Shown: piece by piece, positions 10,850 to 21,100 of the stretch
How positions within the stretch are numbered: the first letter of the stretch is position 1
How the letters are laid out: every line of letters begins with the position of its first letter
From: Lucinisca nassula
Taxonomy: Eukaryota > Mollusca > Bivalvia > Lucinida > Lucinidae
Assembly: GCA_963580285.1 (NCBI GenBank)
Contig: OY757011.1
Location: 163,399,406-163,463,405, forward strand
Length of the DNA stretch: 64,000 nucleotides
Reading direction: 5' to 3'
The notes under the pieces: model-generated
The model's database searches: none
The model's input: only the letters and a program-made list of their open reading frames with translations
What the model was told of the DNA's origin: nothing
Program-made: the position numbers and the translations under genes

Positions 10850-11990
10850 AGCCTTTCCTTTTAAAAGGAACCTTTATTATCTGTTGTGGCTAACAGTTCT
10901 TGGTATTTCAAAATATTTGGTCTACTGTTAAACCTCGAGCTTAAATATTTTTTTCTATCAGAAGAAAAGAAAGGGCAAACTAGCAGGTAATGAAAATTGT
11001 CACCGACGTCGTTTAAGTTACATAAAGTACATTTACGATCTAAGTATTCAATATTATTCCAACGACCTACTTCGACTCGAAATTTATGGTTTTCTGTTCT
11101 AAATTTAAATAAACTAAGCCACCGACATCGCTGGAGTGATACTATGTAGTTTTCAAGTGCAATACCATTTTTAATAACAATATAATTTTTCCCTTTCTGT
11201 GAATTTTGTAAAGAGCCATTCCAAATTTGGACGTATTGATCAGTTAAAATAGATTTTACCAGTTTATTCACATTTCTCGTGTCTATAGTATTCTGAAATA
11301 GCCAAATATCATTTCTTCCGATTTCTGAAAAAGATATGTTTAATATATTCGATCCATTTGAAGGGTTTTGTGTGATTATGTAGTACTTGGTAAAGGATGA
11401 AAGATATTTTACTTTGTTTTCCTGTAATTACTTTATTCCAAAATCCTATCATACGACTTTTTATAGTTAAGTTCAGTGGGTATCTACCTAACTCGGCATA
11501 TAACTTGTATAAAGGAGTACTAGCCCTTGATTTTGTGATTTTCCTAAGGAATTAATTGTGGATATTTTCAATCATTTGTAAATTTTCAAATCCAAAGATT
11601 TCTGATGCATAACATAAAATAGGTAGAACAGTATTATCAAAAAGTTTCATTTGAAGGTCCAAAGGAAGATTTAAATTATTGATGCGCATAAAAAGTAGAT
11701 ACATGGCTTTCTTCGCTTGCTCTACAATATGTTTTCGTGCGTTTAAAAAACTTCCTGTAGAGGAAAAGATGATACCTAAATATTTGTATTTCTTGATAAT
11801 TTCTATTTCGTTATTGCCCATTTTAAAACTGTACTGACTTATATTTCGTGCCCCAAATATTATTATTTTGGTTTTATTGAAGTTAATTTTTAACTTCCAA
11901 ACATCACAATAATCTAGGAAATAATTCAGACAAGCTTTGAAATCGTCTGGGTCGTCAGACAAAATAATCGTATCGTATAAATGACTCTTT
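10850..11990 (-). pseudogene. Non-LTR retrotransposon RT, C-terminal half (second LINE)
   Basis: On the minus strand the copy starts abruptly at about 11990, right at the RT catalytic YADD box: only LYDTIILSDDPDD remains, so part of the box is lost. It continues through WKLKINFNKTKIIIFG and KYKYLGIIFSSTGSF (11552-11962), a degenerate gap at 11272-11551, and ends with FKFRTENHKFRVEVGRW and a C-x2-C-x9-H-x4-C zinc-knuckle-like motif (10861-11271). The C-terminal CCHC-like motif after RT is typical of several LINE clades found in bivalves and annelids. The 5' truncation is the usual outcome of target-primed reverse transcription. Confidence 0.85.
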
Positions 11991-12029
11991 GTTAGCGAAA
12001 TCCGGTGAAGTCACACATCTGGTTTATAT

Positions 12030-12925
12030 TAACCGATGGGAACTGCGGGCCGTAATCAAGGGGTAGCCCCTATGTGCTTTTAGCGCCCGGTTACCTTACA
12101 AAATCTATCAAGTCAAGGGCCGTAATCATTGGAAAACAACGGAAATTTTAGAGATTTTAAACCGCGATATGACTGTGAAGAAAAGAAATATCCTCCCCAA
12201 ATTGTCTTTTTCTACTTAATTATACATCTAGCCAACGATTTTATGATTTCTGATATGGTAAAGCAAGTAAATCTTAAATAAATCGTCAACAAAAATCGTC
12301 TGCACGATGCTTGAATAAAATTGGCATTAATCTCAGTATTTATCCAAATGAAATAACTAATAAATTATTACAACGACTTTTAAAACGAATTTTCCCGATA
12401 CTTGTAAAAATTTAATGTGTTTGGCTCCAAAATACATGTATAAATATTTTGAATTTCAATTATTTCTACTCTATCCTTATACCGACTTTTAACCCCGTAA
12501 TCGGTCGAGAGTTGTCTATATAAGTTCGGGGTTAAAAGTCTTTGTCTGGATTGGATAGAAATATAAATTAAAATTCAAAATATCCATATTTTGCAGCCAA
12601 AGAAATTAAAATTCTTACAATTATCAAAATATTGTCATTTTAAAGCTCTTTCTGGTAATTAATCAGTTATTTTATTTGGATAAATTATGAGATTAATGCT
12701 ACGGTTCAAACACCGTTGACAAATTATGCAAGATTTTCATATTTCTGCATGTCAGAAATCATAAACGCTTATTGGGTATATTGGGTGCCTGGATGTATAA
12801 ATTTGTAGAAAATGGCAATTTGGGGAAGATTTTGCTTTTATTCGCTGTTAATATGCGGTTAAAAATCTCTTGATTTCCAGTTGTTTTCTGATGATTACGG
12901 CCCGCGGTAACCATCAGTAAGATAG
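12030..12925. repeat. Long foldback (inverted repeat), arms about 390 bp
   Basis: The left arm (from gggccgtaatcattgg at 12118) and the right arm (ending attacggcccgcgg near 12905) are diverged reverse complements, with matching landmarks such as ctccccaaattg/caatttggggaag and tatgatttctgata/catgtcagaaatcata. The centre lies near 12510, around aaccccgtaatcgg...cggggtta. The left arm contains an extra 60-bp module (12057-12117). Divergence between arms is appreciable, so the structure is old. No transposase is seen; it resembles a foldback or MITE-type element. Confidence 0.75.
12057..12120 (+). repeat. Module shared with the satellite arms (ggggtagcccctatgtgc)
   Basis: The module holds a small hairpin (ggggtagcccc) then agcgcccggttacctta. 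It recurs at 21493-21555 (+) and 38918-38961 (-) inside the two arms that flank the satellite arrays. Confidence 0.7.
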
Positions 12926-12966
12926 ATAACCCTGTATTGACCAGGTATGTGACGTCACGGCACAAG

Positions 12967-13091
<125 letters not shown>

Positions 13092-13415
13092 CAGTCGAAC
13101 TTCAATGGCTGGAACATCTTTGTGACCTCGAAAATCTGTTCGAGACAGGGGTAGTTCGAGCCACCGAGGGTTACTGCCAGGAGGCATAAGGAGATACCTT
13201 TTGACAACTTTTCTGCGCTCTATAATGAAAATGTATGCTTTTTGTACTCATTAGAATCGCCCGATTCAAATGAGTACACACAGGATACATTTCCAAAATA
13301 AATTACGAAAATCTCACTATTTCTTATGTGGAGGATTTCTCTAGGGACTCAAGAACGGGTTCGACTCAGCCATGGTAAACGAGCCATTAGTGTTCGAGCC
13401 ATCGAAGTTCTACTG
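13092..13415. mobile_element. 324-bp pogo/Tigger-like MITE with TA target duplication
   Basis: The left end is CAGTCGAACTTCAATGGCTG and the right end is the near reverse complement (GAGCCATCGAAGTTCTACTG). TA dinucleotides flank it (13090-13091 and 13416-13417). CAGTHGAAC-type termini with TA duplications are characteristic of pogo/Tigger-type members of the Tc1/mariner superfamily. There is no transposase frame. It separates two blocks of one microsatellite. Confidence 0.85.

Positions 13416-13505
<90 letters not shown>
13416..13505 (+). repeat. (CTAT)n microsatellite, right block
   Basis: About 22 units of the same tetranucleotide as 12967-13091, starting at the TA on the other side of the MITE. 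Confidence 0.95.
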
Positions 13506-13689
13506 CCCTGCCTACGCCTTTTCGGGCATTTTCTGCAGGTGTAAATTACAGACACTCCAGATTTGCCTGATGAAAGCCTACACAGTGACCATTTAATTAT
13601 GGTAAGGATCTTTCAACTGCACATGGGATGATTCTCCCTGCATAGGGGCCCTCAAGTTAACGGTCCGATTCGAAGCACGAAGGTCAAAC

Positions 13690-13900
13690 GTGTCCGAAAC
13701 TTTAACACTGTCAAATGCTTCCTTATTTCTGGGTGGATTTTAAAATTACTTTGCAGCAATGTTAACCATCGTGAGACGACGTGTCGTGCGCATAACCATG
13801 GTCCGTACCTTCAAGGTCAAGGTTGTACTTAGTGGTGAAAAAAGTTTGGTTAATAACTGTATTCTTCCTGGATGGATTGTTATTTTTCTTATTTCTACTC
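13690..13900 (+). repeat. Single unit of the element-G-related core
   Basis: Contains ttatttctgggtggatttta, gttaaccatcgtgagacgac and tccgtaccttcaaggtcaag, matching the units at 9285-9585 and the reverse complement of the core at 51780-52440. Confidence 0.55.
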
Positions 13901-14149
13901 TGAACTTCAGATTGTGGGTATTCGTTAGAACCGCTTTAACGAGTTGAGCAGAAGTATGTAACCAATAAAAATTCTTCATCTTAAAATTTTCGTTTTGTTC
14001 GGCGGTAAAATTTTCAGTGTATAGGCTGGCAAATGCAGATCAATGTGACCAAATGCCAATCAATAAAAATCCCACGGCCCCAGTGAGACAGGCAGATTAA
14101 ATTCGACTGCATACATTGGAGCAGGTTTAATCCACAAACACCATCACTG

Positions 14150-14525
14150 ACAATTTCGATTGTGATCAACACATTACTGAGATTACATCGAAAGCAACTA
14201 GTAGGACATTAGGATTTCTTAGACGTAACTTGGCTTTTGCACCTAGGCAGACAAGGGATGTTGTATAAATTCGTCCTCAACTTGAGTATGCATCACCTGT
14301 TTGGCATCCCCATGTTTGGACGGCTGCTCAATGGACCTGCAGGAAATGGTGGAACAAAAGTAGTGTTGGCGATATGCTTGATGAGTTGGATTGGCCATCG
14401 CTGGGGGACCCGTCGTGAGGAGTCTTCTTTAACCTTCTTATATAAGATAAACTCTGATACAGTGTCTCTTAATAAAGATAAATACTTGGCTAGTTCAACT
14501 CGGAGAAGGGCATCATAATTAAACA
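14150..14525 (+). pseudogene. LINE reverse transcriptase C-terminal relic, 5' piece (third LINE)
   Basis: Translated on the + strand it reads ATRTLGFLRRNLAFAPRQTR, then after an in-frame stop RPQLEYASPVWHP, then LDELDWPSLG and SLTFLYKINSD. These are the conserved blocks C-terminal to the RT catalytic core in jockey/CR1-like LINEs and parallel those in the first LINE (LGFIRRT, VRPQLEYASAVWDP, HQLDWQ). Stops and frame changes show it is dead. It is interrupted by the insertion at 14533 and resumes at about 15347. Confidence 0.8.
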
Positions 14526-14734
14526 AGTCAATGTTTGTTTGCTTGTTTGAAATTGGGTTTAACATCCCCGACAACACTATTTAGGTAATCTTGGAGACGT
14601 TGCTTCCAATTCTGTCGGACTTTAACCCAACATTGAGATGAAATGTCATCTCAAATATGTTCTATAAAAGGGTTATCCTTTGGAAGCAAGGGATACACCA
14701 CAGAGCTAGAAAATATGAAGTGTACATGTTTTCT

Positions 14735-14780
14735 GGGCCAGACTAGCTAGTTTCGGCCAATTAAGCCTCATCAGTGACCC
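14735..14780 (-). ncRNA. Type I hammerhead ribozyme, unit 1 of the dimer (complete core)
   Basis: Minus strand, 5' to 3': stem I strand GGGTCA, core CTGATGA, stem II GGCTTAATTGGCC (closing with a G-U pair), core GAAA, short palindromic stem III CTAGCTAG, then TC and the second stem I strand TGGCCC. Stem I pairs over six positions including a U-G. Every invariant core base is present. Cleavage is expected between the complements of 14741 and 14740. The very short palindromic stem III is the form known from Penelope-associated hammerheads, which can act as dimers. Confidence 0.88.
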
Positions 14781-14995
14781 TCAAATATTTTCAAAATTCC
14801 ACAATGGAATCAATGATCCCAAGGGACAAGAAAAAATAAACTACACTATGGTGTAGGGCAGGGAGACTTTTTACGGCCGCCACACATTCCCAGACACCAG
14901 CTCTAGTGACGTCAAATATGTTCAATAAAAGGGTTATCCTTTGGAAGCAAGTGATACACCACAGAACTAGAAAATATGAAGTGTACATGTTTTCT

Positions 14996-15041
14996 TGGCC
15001 AGACTAGATAGTTTCGGCCAATTAGGCCTCATCAATGACCC
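14996..15041 (-). ncRNA. Hammerhead ribozyme, unit 2 of the dimer (decayed core)
   Basis: Same layout 261 bp further on, but the core starts TTGATGA, a change at the conserved first C, and stem III is CTATCTAG. One stem I pair is also lost. It is probably inactive or weak, although the cleavage-site side (GTC then TGGCC) is kept. Confidence 0.75.
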
Positions 15042-15346
15042 TCAAATATTTTCAAAATTCCACAAGGGAATAAATGATCCCAAATGACAAGAAAATATAA
15101 ACTACACTATGGTGAAGGGCAGGGAGACTTTCTACGGCCGCCACACAAGCCCTATCGCCCAATGAAACCAGAAGACTTATATGCATTGGCCAATCTGACT
15201 CACACCGCTTTGCCTGGGCAGGCTTAGTCATTCTAAGCGGTTTACCAGTACTCGTGTATGGTCAGATTCAGCTCTGCGTGAAAGCACCATGCAGTCCAAT
15301 CTATTTCTCCAAGCCCCGATGGGCGGGGGCGAAAACAACAGTCAAT

Positions 15347-15510
15347 ATCATAGGTATCAGACCTATAGTGATGCATTTAAGAATTCCTTCTTTCCCGGAG
15401 CTACTCCTCTGTGGAAAATGCCAAAACTGTAGAAGAGTTCAAAGCCCGCAAGGTATTGATTGTGACCCAGAGGTATACGTTTTAGTCCACCTCTGTAATA
15501 GACTGTAAAT
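15347..15510 (+). pseudogene. LINE reverse transcriptase C-terminal relic, 3' piece
   Basis: Reads YSDAFKNSFFPGATPLWKMP and then a TVEEFKA-like block. This matches the YKYSFFPLAIFQWNVLP...SFKTAI end of the first LINE, so it continues the relic at 14150-14525 across the nested insertions. Confidence 0.75.
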
Positions 15511-15610
15511 ACCTTAAATAACTCATCCACTGATTTTATTTTGTTAAATTTAGCGAGCCACCCATCTAAGGTAATGGTAAGATGTAACAGACTCAGTATC
15601 TGATAGACTC

Positions 15611-15830
15611 GTTGGAACTAGAGCGTGTTTTGGAGCTGCCGCGATGATGTGGGAGCTACTTCGCCTGAAAATTTGCGGCATTAACCCTTCACTGTACATG
15701 AAATGATCAATTTTTCACATCTAAATGAAGAATGAGGGCTGAATTTACCCAGAATATGCGCCAAAGGATCTCGTTCTAAGCGAAAACTTACAAAACCATC
15801 GCTTCATTCATTCGCGCTGACATAAAACTA
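15611..15830 (-). repeat. Inverted copy of the dispersed repeat at 6640-6885
   Basis: Landmarks gatgatgtgggagctacttcgcctg and ttcactgtacatgaa are the reverse complement of those at 6640-6885. It ends just before the Tc1-like transposase. Confidence 0.6.
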
Positions 15831-16095
15831 AGTTTGGAGTTTGGGTCAGAAACCTGTCAATCCTTCGTTTATGCGTTATTTTGGGCTTCATAGTGACTTC
15901 ATATGGTGTAAGAAGATGAGGTCGCTCAAGCTCTCGCTTTGCTTGAAAGTGGGTACACCCAAAGGATCGTTGCTGAAAGCTTTGATGTATTGAGAAGTGT
16001 TGTTGCCAGGCTATGAAGACGCTACCAGGAGACGGGCGAGTTACTAGACGAGAAGGGCAAGGCCGACACCGCATGATGTCACAAAGGGAAGATCA

Positions 16096-16392
16096 GTTTG
16101 TTTGATTTGAGGTTTAACGTCCCCGTCAACACTGTAAAGGTCATTTTGGAGACGTTGCTATCAATTTTGTGGGACTTTTACCTGACATTGAGATGAAATG
16201 ACATCTCAAGACCTGTCGCCTAATGAAACCAATAGGGTTTATTAGCATGGCCCGTCCGCCTCGCACCGCGGTTCCTGGACAGGCTTAGATCCTCTAAGCG
16301 GTTTACCAGTACTAGTGTGCGGACCGGATTCAGCTCTGCGTGGAAGCATCATGCAGCCCATATATTTCTTCAAGCCCCTATGGGCGGGGGCC
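16096..16392 (-). mobile_element. SINE-like family X copy in the transposase
   Basis: Starts with (tttg) tail complement and gatttgaggtttaacgtccc, ends at gcccctatgggcgggggcc, 297 bp. Transposase coding resumes directly after it (gtatcttcgaaatc). Only CAG is shared at the two borders, so the target duplication is not clear. Confidence 0.85.
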
Positions 16393-16792
16393 AGGTATCT
16401 TCGAAATCTAGCGCTACGAAATCGGCAGTACACGGCCAGAAGGCTACAAATCGATTTCCAGCATGCAATTGGTCAAAGGATATCCGATCAAACAATACGC
16501 AACAGGTTACATGAAGGTGATCTGAGGGCCAGACATCCGGCAAATAGGGCCTATTGTAACCAGGCAACATCGTGCACGGCGATATGAGTTTGCCTAAGAA
16601 CATCAGAACTGGCAATTGCAAGACTGGCGTACAGTTGTCCGCGGATGAAAGCAGATTTCACCTGAGCGCAGTGATCGACGTGTTCGAGTCTGGAGACGAC
16701 CCGGAGAACGATATGAGGACTGCAACATTGTGGAATCAGACAGATATGGAGGGGGTCAGTGATGGTATAAGGTGGAATTTCTGATGAAGGCG

Positions 16793-16961
16793 GAGAAGCC
16801 TCCGTGATGCAGTGGTTACGCTACTCGCCTTGTAAACCAGGGATCACAGGATCGATCCCGGGCTTCTCCAGACTATCGGATGAGTCTTTAAACCGAGGTC
16901 CCGTCTCCGTATGACCTTAGCTGTTGGTGGGACGTAAAACTAAAACTCACTCACTCACTCA
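16793..16961 (+). mobile_element. tRNA-derived SINE family S3 in the transposase
   Basis: Head 16793-16869 folds as a tRNA-like unit: acceptor strands GAGAAGC and GCTTCTC are perfectly complementary, with an A-box-like TGATGCAGTGG and B box GGATCGATCCC. The body ends gggacgtaaaactaaaactcactcactc. GATGAAGGC at 16783-16791 is repeated at 16962-16970 as target duplication. A second copy lies at 43102-43257. Confidence 0.88.
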
Positions 16962-17265
16962 GATGAAGGCCGAACGGACTTGTATGTGATAAACGAAGGT
17001 ACATTGGCTGCATTACAGTATCGAGATGAAATTCTAGATCCTATTGTGAGGCCTTTCGCTGGGGCAATCGGTGACAATTTCATTCTGATGAAGGATAATG
17101 CACGCCGCCATAATGGATTACCTTAATCGTCAGATTATTGAAATAATGGACTTGCCGGCACGTTTTCCTGACTTAAACCCAATAGAACAATTGTGTGGGA
17201 CATTCTTTATAGACGTATCTCACAGGGCGATCATCAACAAATGAATATTCAAGAACTCACAAACA

Positions 17266-18078
17266 CCCTTAGATACTAGCTTTACAAACTGTTCTAAATG
17301 CCTCGGCGATGCCAGGAGTGTTGTGCTGCTCGAGGCGGTCATACACATAACTGCCAGGAAAAACTGACTGATTTGCGCATGTCTACATGACATTTGAAAT
17401 AATCTGACGTAAAGATGGCGATTTCTCAAACATTTATGCAAATTCTTCCATAACAGGTTACAGGCCGTGATTTGTGAACTGGTTGCCAGTGTTTGCCATT
17501 AAACACAGAAAAGTTGTTCATCTTCCTGAATCGATGTTTCATCATCATTATTCAACATCTTTATACTATGAGGAAATATGTGTTTGCTCCTTTGTTTTGA
17601 GCAGTGCATATTGTACATGTAGCAAGTTTTACCATACTTCATAGATAGGATGAAGACAAGCTATTTGTGGCCCAAATTTGACTGATCTTGCAAATGAGGC
17701 AAAGGCTACCAAAATCTAATAAAATCTTTAGTATGTTAAAATGATATAGTGTACCACGTATGACTAAGGCGACTGTACTTTCATGCAGCAATGCTAAAAA
17801 GTGATGAAATGATGATGTCCTTCCATGAAATTTAAGCGGAATGGGAAGGGGAGGCAACTTTTGTCTCCCGTGTCAATAGAGGTCAACTCTGAAGGAGAGA
17901 ATTAGCTCCGGAGGAGAAAAATCTTTCCTTTAAGAGTAGACCCCTTTTTCGCTGGGACAGGGTTTATAGAAAAGCGAACATGAAGTCAAGAACGTTGTCT
18001 CCCTTTGAAAACATGGCGGAAAAATCTGCCAGATGTATCCATTCACCTTGAGAAACGAGCCAAAGGCATATTTCATAA
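17266..18078. other. No recognised feature
   Basis: Includes the probable 3' flank of the transposon. No repeat of this window, RNA gene or convincing frame was seen. Confidence 0.4.
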
Positions 18079-18089
18079 ATTTCACATGA

Positions 18090-18402
18090 TTTGTTTGTTT
18101 GTTTGTATTGGAGTTTTACGGCCCAGTCAACACTATTTAGGTCATTTTTTAGCCGGTCAGTTTACCTATCAACACTTTCCTGGGCAGGCTTATACGTAAG
18201 CGGTTAACCAGTACAGTGCACATTCTTTCGCCAGAAACTGACAACTGCCCTTCTTGAATCAGCGGAAGGGCGAGAATGACCGTAGAAAAGATTTCATGAT
18301 CAATCTCCACGAAAGAATGTTGCCGACCCCGGCGGGAGTCGAACCCGCGTCCTCCTGATCACCAGTCAGACGCGCATCCGACTGAGCCACTGAGGCCGGC
18401 AC
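18090..18402 (-). mobile_element. tRNA-derived SINE family S2, full length with 11-bp target duplication
   Basis: ATTTCACATGA flanks it at 18079-18089 and 18403-18413. The tRNA head (18322-18400, minus strand) has A box TGGCTCAGTCGG, B box GGTTCGACTCC and paired ends GCCGGCC.../...GGTCGGC. The body carries the core shared with the copy at 7962-8176 and ends with acggcccagt...caatacaaacaaacaaac in reverse. Confidence 0.92.
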
Positions 18403-18414
18403 ATTTCACATGAA

Positions 18415-18890
18415 ATGACCGCTTCTGTGAGATCATATTTCTTGATCCATTAAGGGGAATGCAAACACCTGGCAGATTTTTCCAACATCTTTCAAAGGGA
18501 GACAACTTTCAGGACTTCCTGGTTCAGCTGAGTGGAACCATTTTAGAATCAAAGTACTGAAAGTACTGAGGAAAGTTGATTTATGAGGAATAATTATTAT
18601 ATAACAATGTTAGTCGTAGATCAAGCAGTCATCTAGATATTTTGTTGAAAAAAATATAGAGACTAACTTCCCATATCACAGGTCCTGGTGTATGAATGAC
18701 ATTTGACGTGTCACCAGTAACAATTCTGATGCTGGTTCTGATTTGACAAGGCCCAAGTGGGTTAAAAATTCGACAAAGAAAAATGATTCATCGATGTTTT
18801 GAGTTTAACAACAGGTCAACCCCAGTGGATCATTTTTGTCTTCTCCAAATGAAAGGGGAAAAGACGTTGAAGAGACAGTAGAGGAGATGA
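18415..18890. other. No recognised feature
   Basis: Nothing assignable on either strand. Confidence 0.4.
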
Positions 18891-18894
18891 TTTA

Positions 18895-19202
18895 TTTGTT
18901 TGTTTGTTTGTTTGATTTGAGGTTTAACGTCCCGTCGGCACTGTATAGGTCATTTTGGAGACATTGCTTCCAATTTGTGGGACTTTTACCCGACATTGAG
19001 ATGAAATGACATCTCAAGCCCTGCCGCCCAATGAAACCAATAGGGTTCATAAGCATGGGCGGGCCGACTCGTACCGCTTTGCCTGGGCAGGCTTAGATCC
19101 TCTCAGCAGTTTACCAGTACTCGTGTGCGGGTCGGTTTCAGCTCTGCGTGGAAGCATCATGCAGTCCATATATTTCTTCAAGCCCCGATGGGCAGGGCCG
19201 TT
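18895..19202 (-). mobile_element. SINE-like family X copy
   Basis: Begins with a (TTTG)n run, then gatttgaggtttaacgtccc, and ends tcttcaagccccgatgggcagggcc. Nearly full length at about 308 bp. The flanks share only a weak gagatga/agatga match. Confidence 0.85.
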
Positions 19203-20360
19203 GTAGAGAAGATGAAAGTGAGGGACAGAGGAGAAAGAGGAAAATGAATGGAAGTGTAGAAACAGAAGAAATATCAACACTCCCCCACTCTACCGTTACC
19301 TGCTGCAAGGACACCAGGTGTTGCCCAACTGTGAGTCAATATCAGCTGGACTCCCCAGTGACACATTGCCTCACTCAACTACCACCACGAAGAAAATACG
19401 GAAGAAAGAAAGATAAACGTGCCTGCCAATTTCTTCATGGTCCAACCATAAATTTCTAAATTAGCCCAGTACATGACTGCTAATAATCTTACAGAGAAGT
19501 TTTTCTAGCGGGCACATGATGCCTTTAAGCAACGTCGCATCAACGTCGCATTGATACGACGATGCACATACGTTGTGCAGCCGCTTGGAGCTATGTTCCT
19601 TCGGGCGTCGGGACATAAAATGGAGAATAACTTGGCAAAAAAGATCATTTTTAAACCATTTGATCTAGACATGATAACTCAGGTCAGACGCCGCGTTTAC
19701 CCAAGGCGAATTAAAATACGTTTATTCCCACCTGTACGGGGTCCTAAAAACATTAACCCATAAATGTCAATTGTTTCAATACTGTGACATTTGGAAACAG
19801 TTAAGATAGATTAGAGGCCACAGAATGTTGCGTCTGACCGGTGTCTTCATATTTGCTACAGTACGGAACTTGATTTAAACAGCACGTGTTTTGTAATATT
19901 AGAGCTCTCGAAAGCAGGCGAATTATAGGTCAGTAAAGGGTTGTGATAAGCGAACCCTTTTAACCATGTAGACCGGTGCAGACGCCGAGGTAGAGATACA
20001 CTATCTATGCAGTCCTTGTAGATCCTGATAAGACGGCACGTAGATAGAACGTCTCGCCAGAATCTACATGTACACTGTTTGTCATCCTGCCAGTGAACTA
20101 ATCAGAATTCCTTCTCTATAAGAATATATTTAAAGCGAGAAGTGTCCTATTTAGAAACTCAGGGATGAAAGAGTAAAACATAAATATCACCAAAAACTAG
20201 TTCCAGAGTACTGTTTTCTTTTCAGAATTCGTCTTTCTGTGCCAATTTATATTCAATCCGTATAAAGTCTCGAAAACTGAAATATTTTGAAAGACGTTCC
20301 ATGCGGGGCCGGCATGCAAAATTAATTTTCAAGAGCCCCAAGAGTTCATTATTTTAATTT
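19203..20360. other. No recognised gene
   Basis: Small frames (for example 19551-19763) show no family motif. A short gacg-rich stretch with caacgtcgcat direct repeats lies at 19530-19550. Confidence 0.4.
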
Positions 20361-20368
20361 GGACTATT

Positions 20369-20540
20369 TTATGCAGCGAACGAACAGCGGAAGTGGAGCA
20401 ACGCGGTCCAGTACCGGAGGTAGAAATGTAATGACAAAGAAACTTGATTTAAAAAATCAACTTTCAAAAAATGGTAAAGAGTGAAATAATTTATGCAGCG
20501 AACGAACAGCGGAAGTGGAGCAACGCGGTCCAGTACCGCG
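20369..20540 (+). repeat. 48-bp direct repeat separated by 75 bp
   Basis: Identical stretches starting ttatgcagcgaacgaacagc occur at about 20369-20416 and 20492-20539 (offset 123). The sequence between them includes aaaaattggtaaagagt-like segments that also recur just downstream, so this is a partial tandem duplication. Confidence 0.8.
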
Positions 20541-20599
20541 TTATTTCAAAAATTGGTAAAGAGTTAAATAATTTTAAGATTGGGCAGCTAGCCCAGGAG

Positions 20600-20996
20600 A
20601 TGTTGTTTCAAGGTATTTCTATTTTTAGCTCTGGCGGACATTTTGTTCAACCTAGTGAAACCCTTTGAGCAGTTTGGTAAGGGAGCATAAGAGGAATTTC
20701 CTGTGAAATCATTTTGAAATCAAGCCATTGGCCTAGTAAAGTTTTTGTCTATTTTTATCAACCAAGCAGAACCATTTTAGCAAATTTCGTGACGGGACAT
20801 CAGAGATTTATGTGAAATTATTTTTAAATCGGGACATTGTCCTAAGAGCAGATGTCAGTTAAAAGGCTTTTCTGTTCTAAGTTTTGCCGGCTATTTTGTT
20901 CAATTGGGCAGACCCGTTTTAGCAATTTTGGTAAAGGGGCATCAGAAGAACATTCCTGTCAAATCATTTTGAAATAAGGCCATTGGCCTTGTAAAT
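20600..20996 (+). repeat. Tandem core type T4, about three units
   Basis: Units are marked by attttgttcaacctagtg-like, gaacattcctgtcaaatcat-like and gccattggcct blocks every 125-140 bp. The same core occurs at 42900-43790, just outside the opposite arm of the inverted arrangement. Confidence 0.65.
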
Positions 20997-21100
20997 GCTG
21001 ATTAAAGCTACAGTATATAATTGCAACACGCAACACTTTGACCTTGTCCGGAACAGTCCTTCGTGGGCACACACTGTCCGTGTTGGGGACATTGCATTTC
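20997..21100 (-). repeat. Terminal module at the outer end of the left arm
   Basis: Reverse complement: caatgtccccaacacggaca...aaggactgttccggacaagg...gcgtgttgcaattatatact. A close copy lies at 30090-30192 (+) and a diverged one at 42795-42880 (+). The ccaccacggacacttt and gactgttccc pieces resemble the 42-bp satellite monomer. Confidence 0.65.

Larger units (their letters stand above)
14655..15146 (-). mobile_element. Retrozyme-like tandem dimer of 261-bp hammerhead units
   Basis: The insert consists of a complete unit and a nearly complete second unit with an offset of exactly 261 bp (14652 to 14913). Each contains a hammerhead motif on the minus strand. It sits inside a SINE-like element, with AA as the only possible target duplication. 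Tandem units each bearing a type I hammerhead are the genomic form of retrozymes and of the pLTRs of Penelope-like elements. There is no open frame and no RT or GIY-YIG domain nearby, so the non-autonomous retrozyme reading is preferred. Confidence 0.8.
14533..15339 (-). mobile_element. SINE-like family X copy, split by a hammerhead-ribozyme dimer
   Basis: The two pieces, 14533-14654 and 15147-15339, together make one family X element in the minus orientation. AGTCAAT occurs at 14526-14532 and 15340-15346 as a plausible target duplication. The break falls between catctcaa and (aa)gccctatcgcccaatg, where intact copies read straight through. Confidence 0.8.
15917..17265 (+). pseudogene. Tc1/mariner-type transposase relic, split by two SINE-like insertions
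   Basis: The N-terminal helix-turn-helix is visible as AQALALLESGYTQRIVAESF, followed by VLRSVVARL, a stop in place of the expected tryptophan, and RRYQETGELLDEKG. After the first insertion come RNLALRNRQYTARRLQ, then SADESRFHL with the first catalytic Asp. After the second insertion come LMKDNARRH (second Asp) and ARFPDLNPIEQL (third acidic residue in the Tc1 DDE triad). These are signature motifs of Tc1 transposases, which cut and paste at TA. Stops, frame changes and the insertions at 16096-16392 and 16793-16961 make it non-functional. Terminal inverted repeats were not identified. Confidence 0.88.

Noticed and set aside
16782..17100. Further hammerhead candidates at CTGATGA matches (16782, 17094, 29723, 12889, 13568)
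   Set aside because: None is followed by a stem II and GAAA at the right distance, and no stem I partner is present.
18322..18400. Functional tRNA gene on the minus strand
   Set aside because: It has good A and B boxes but is the head of a SINE with a body, A-rich tail and target duplication.
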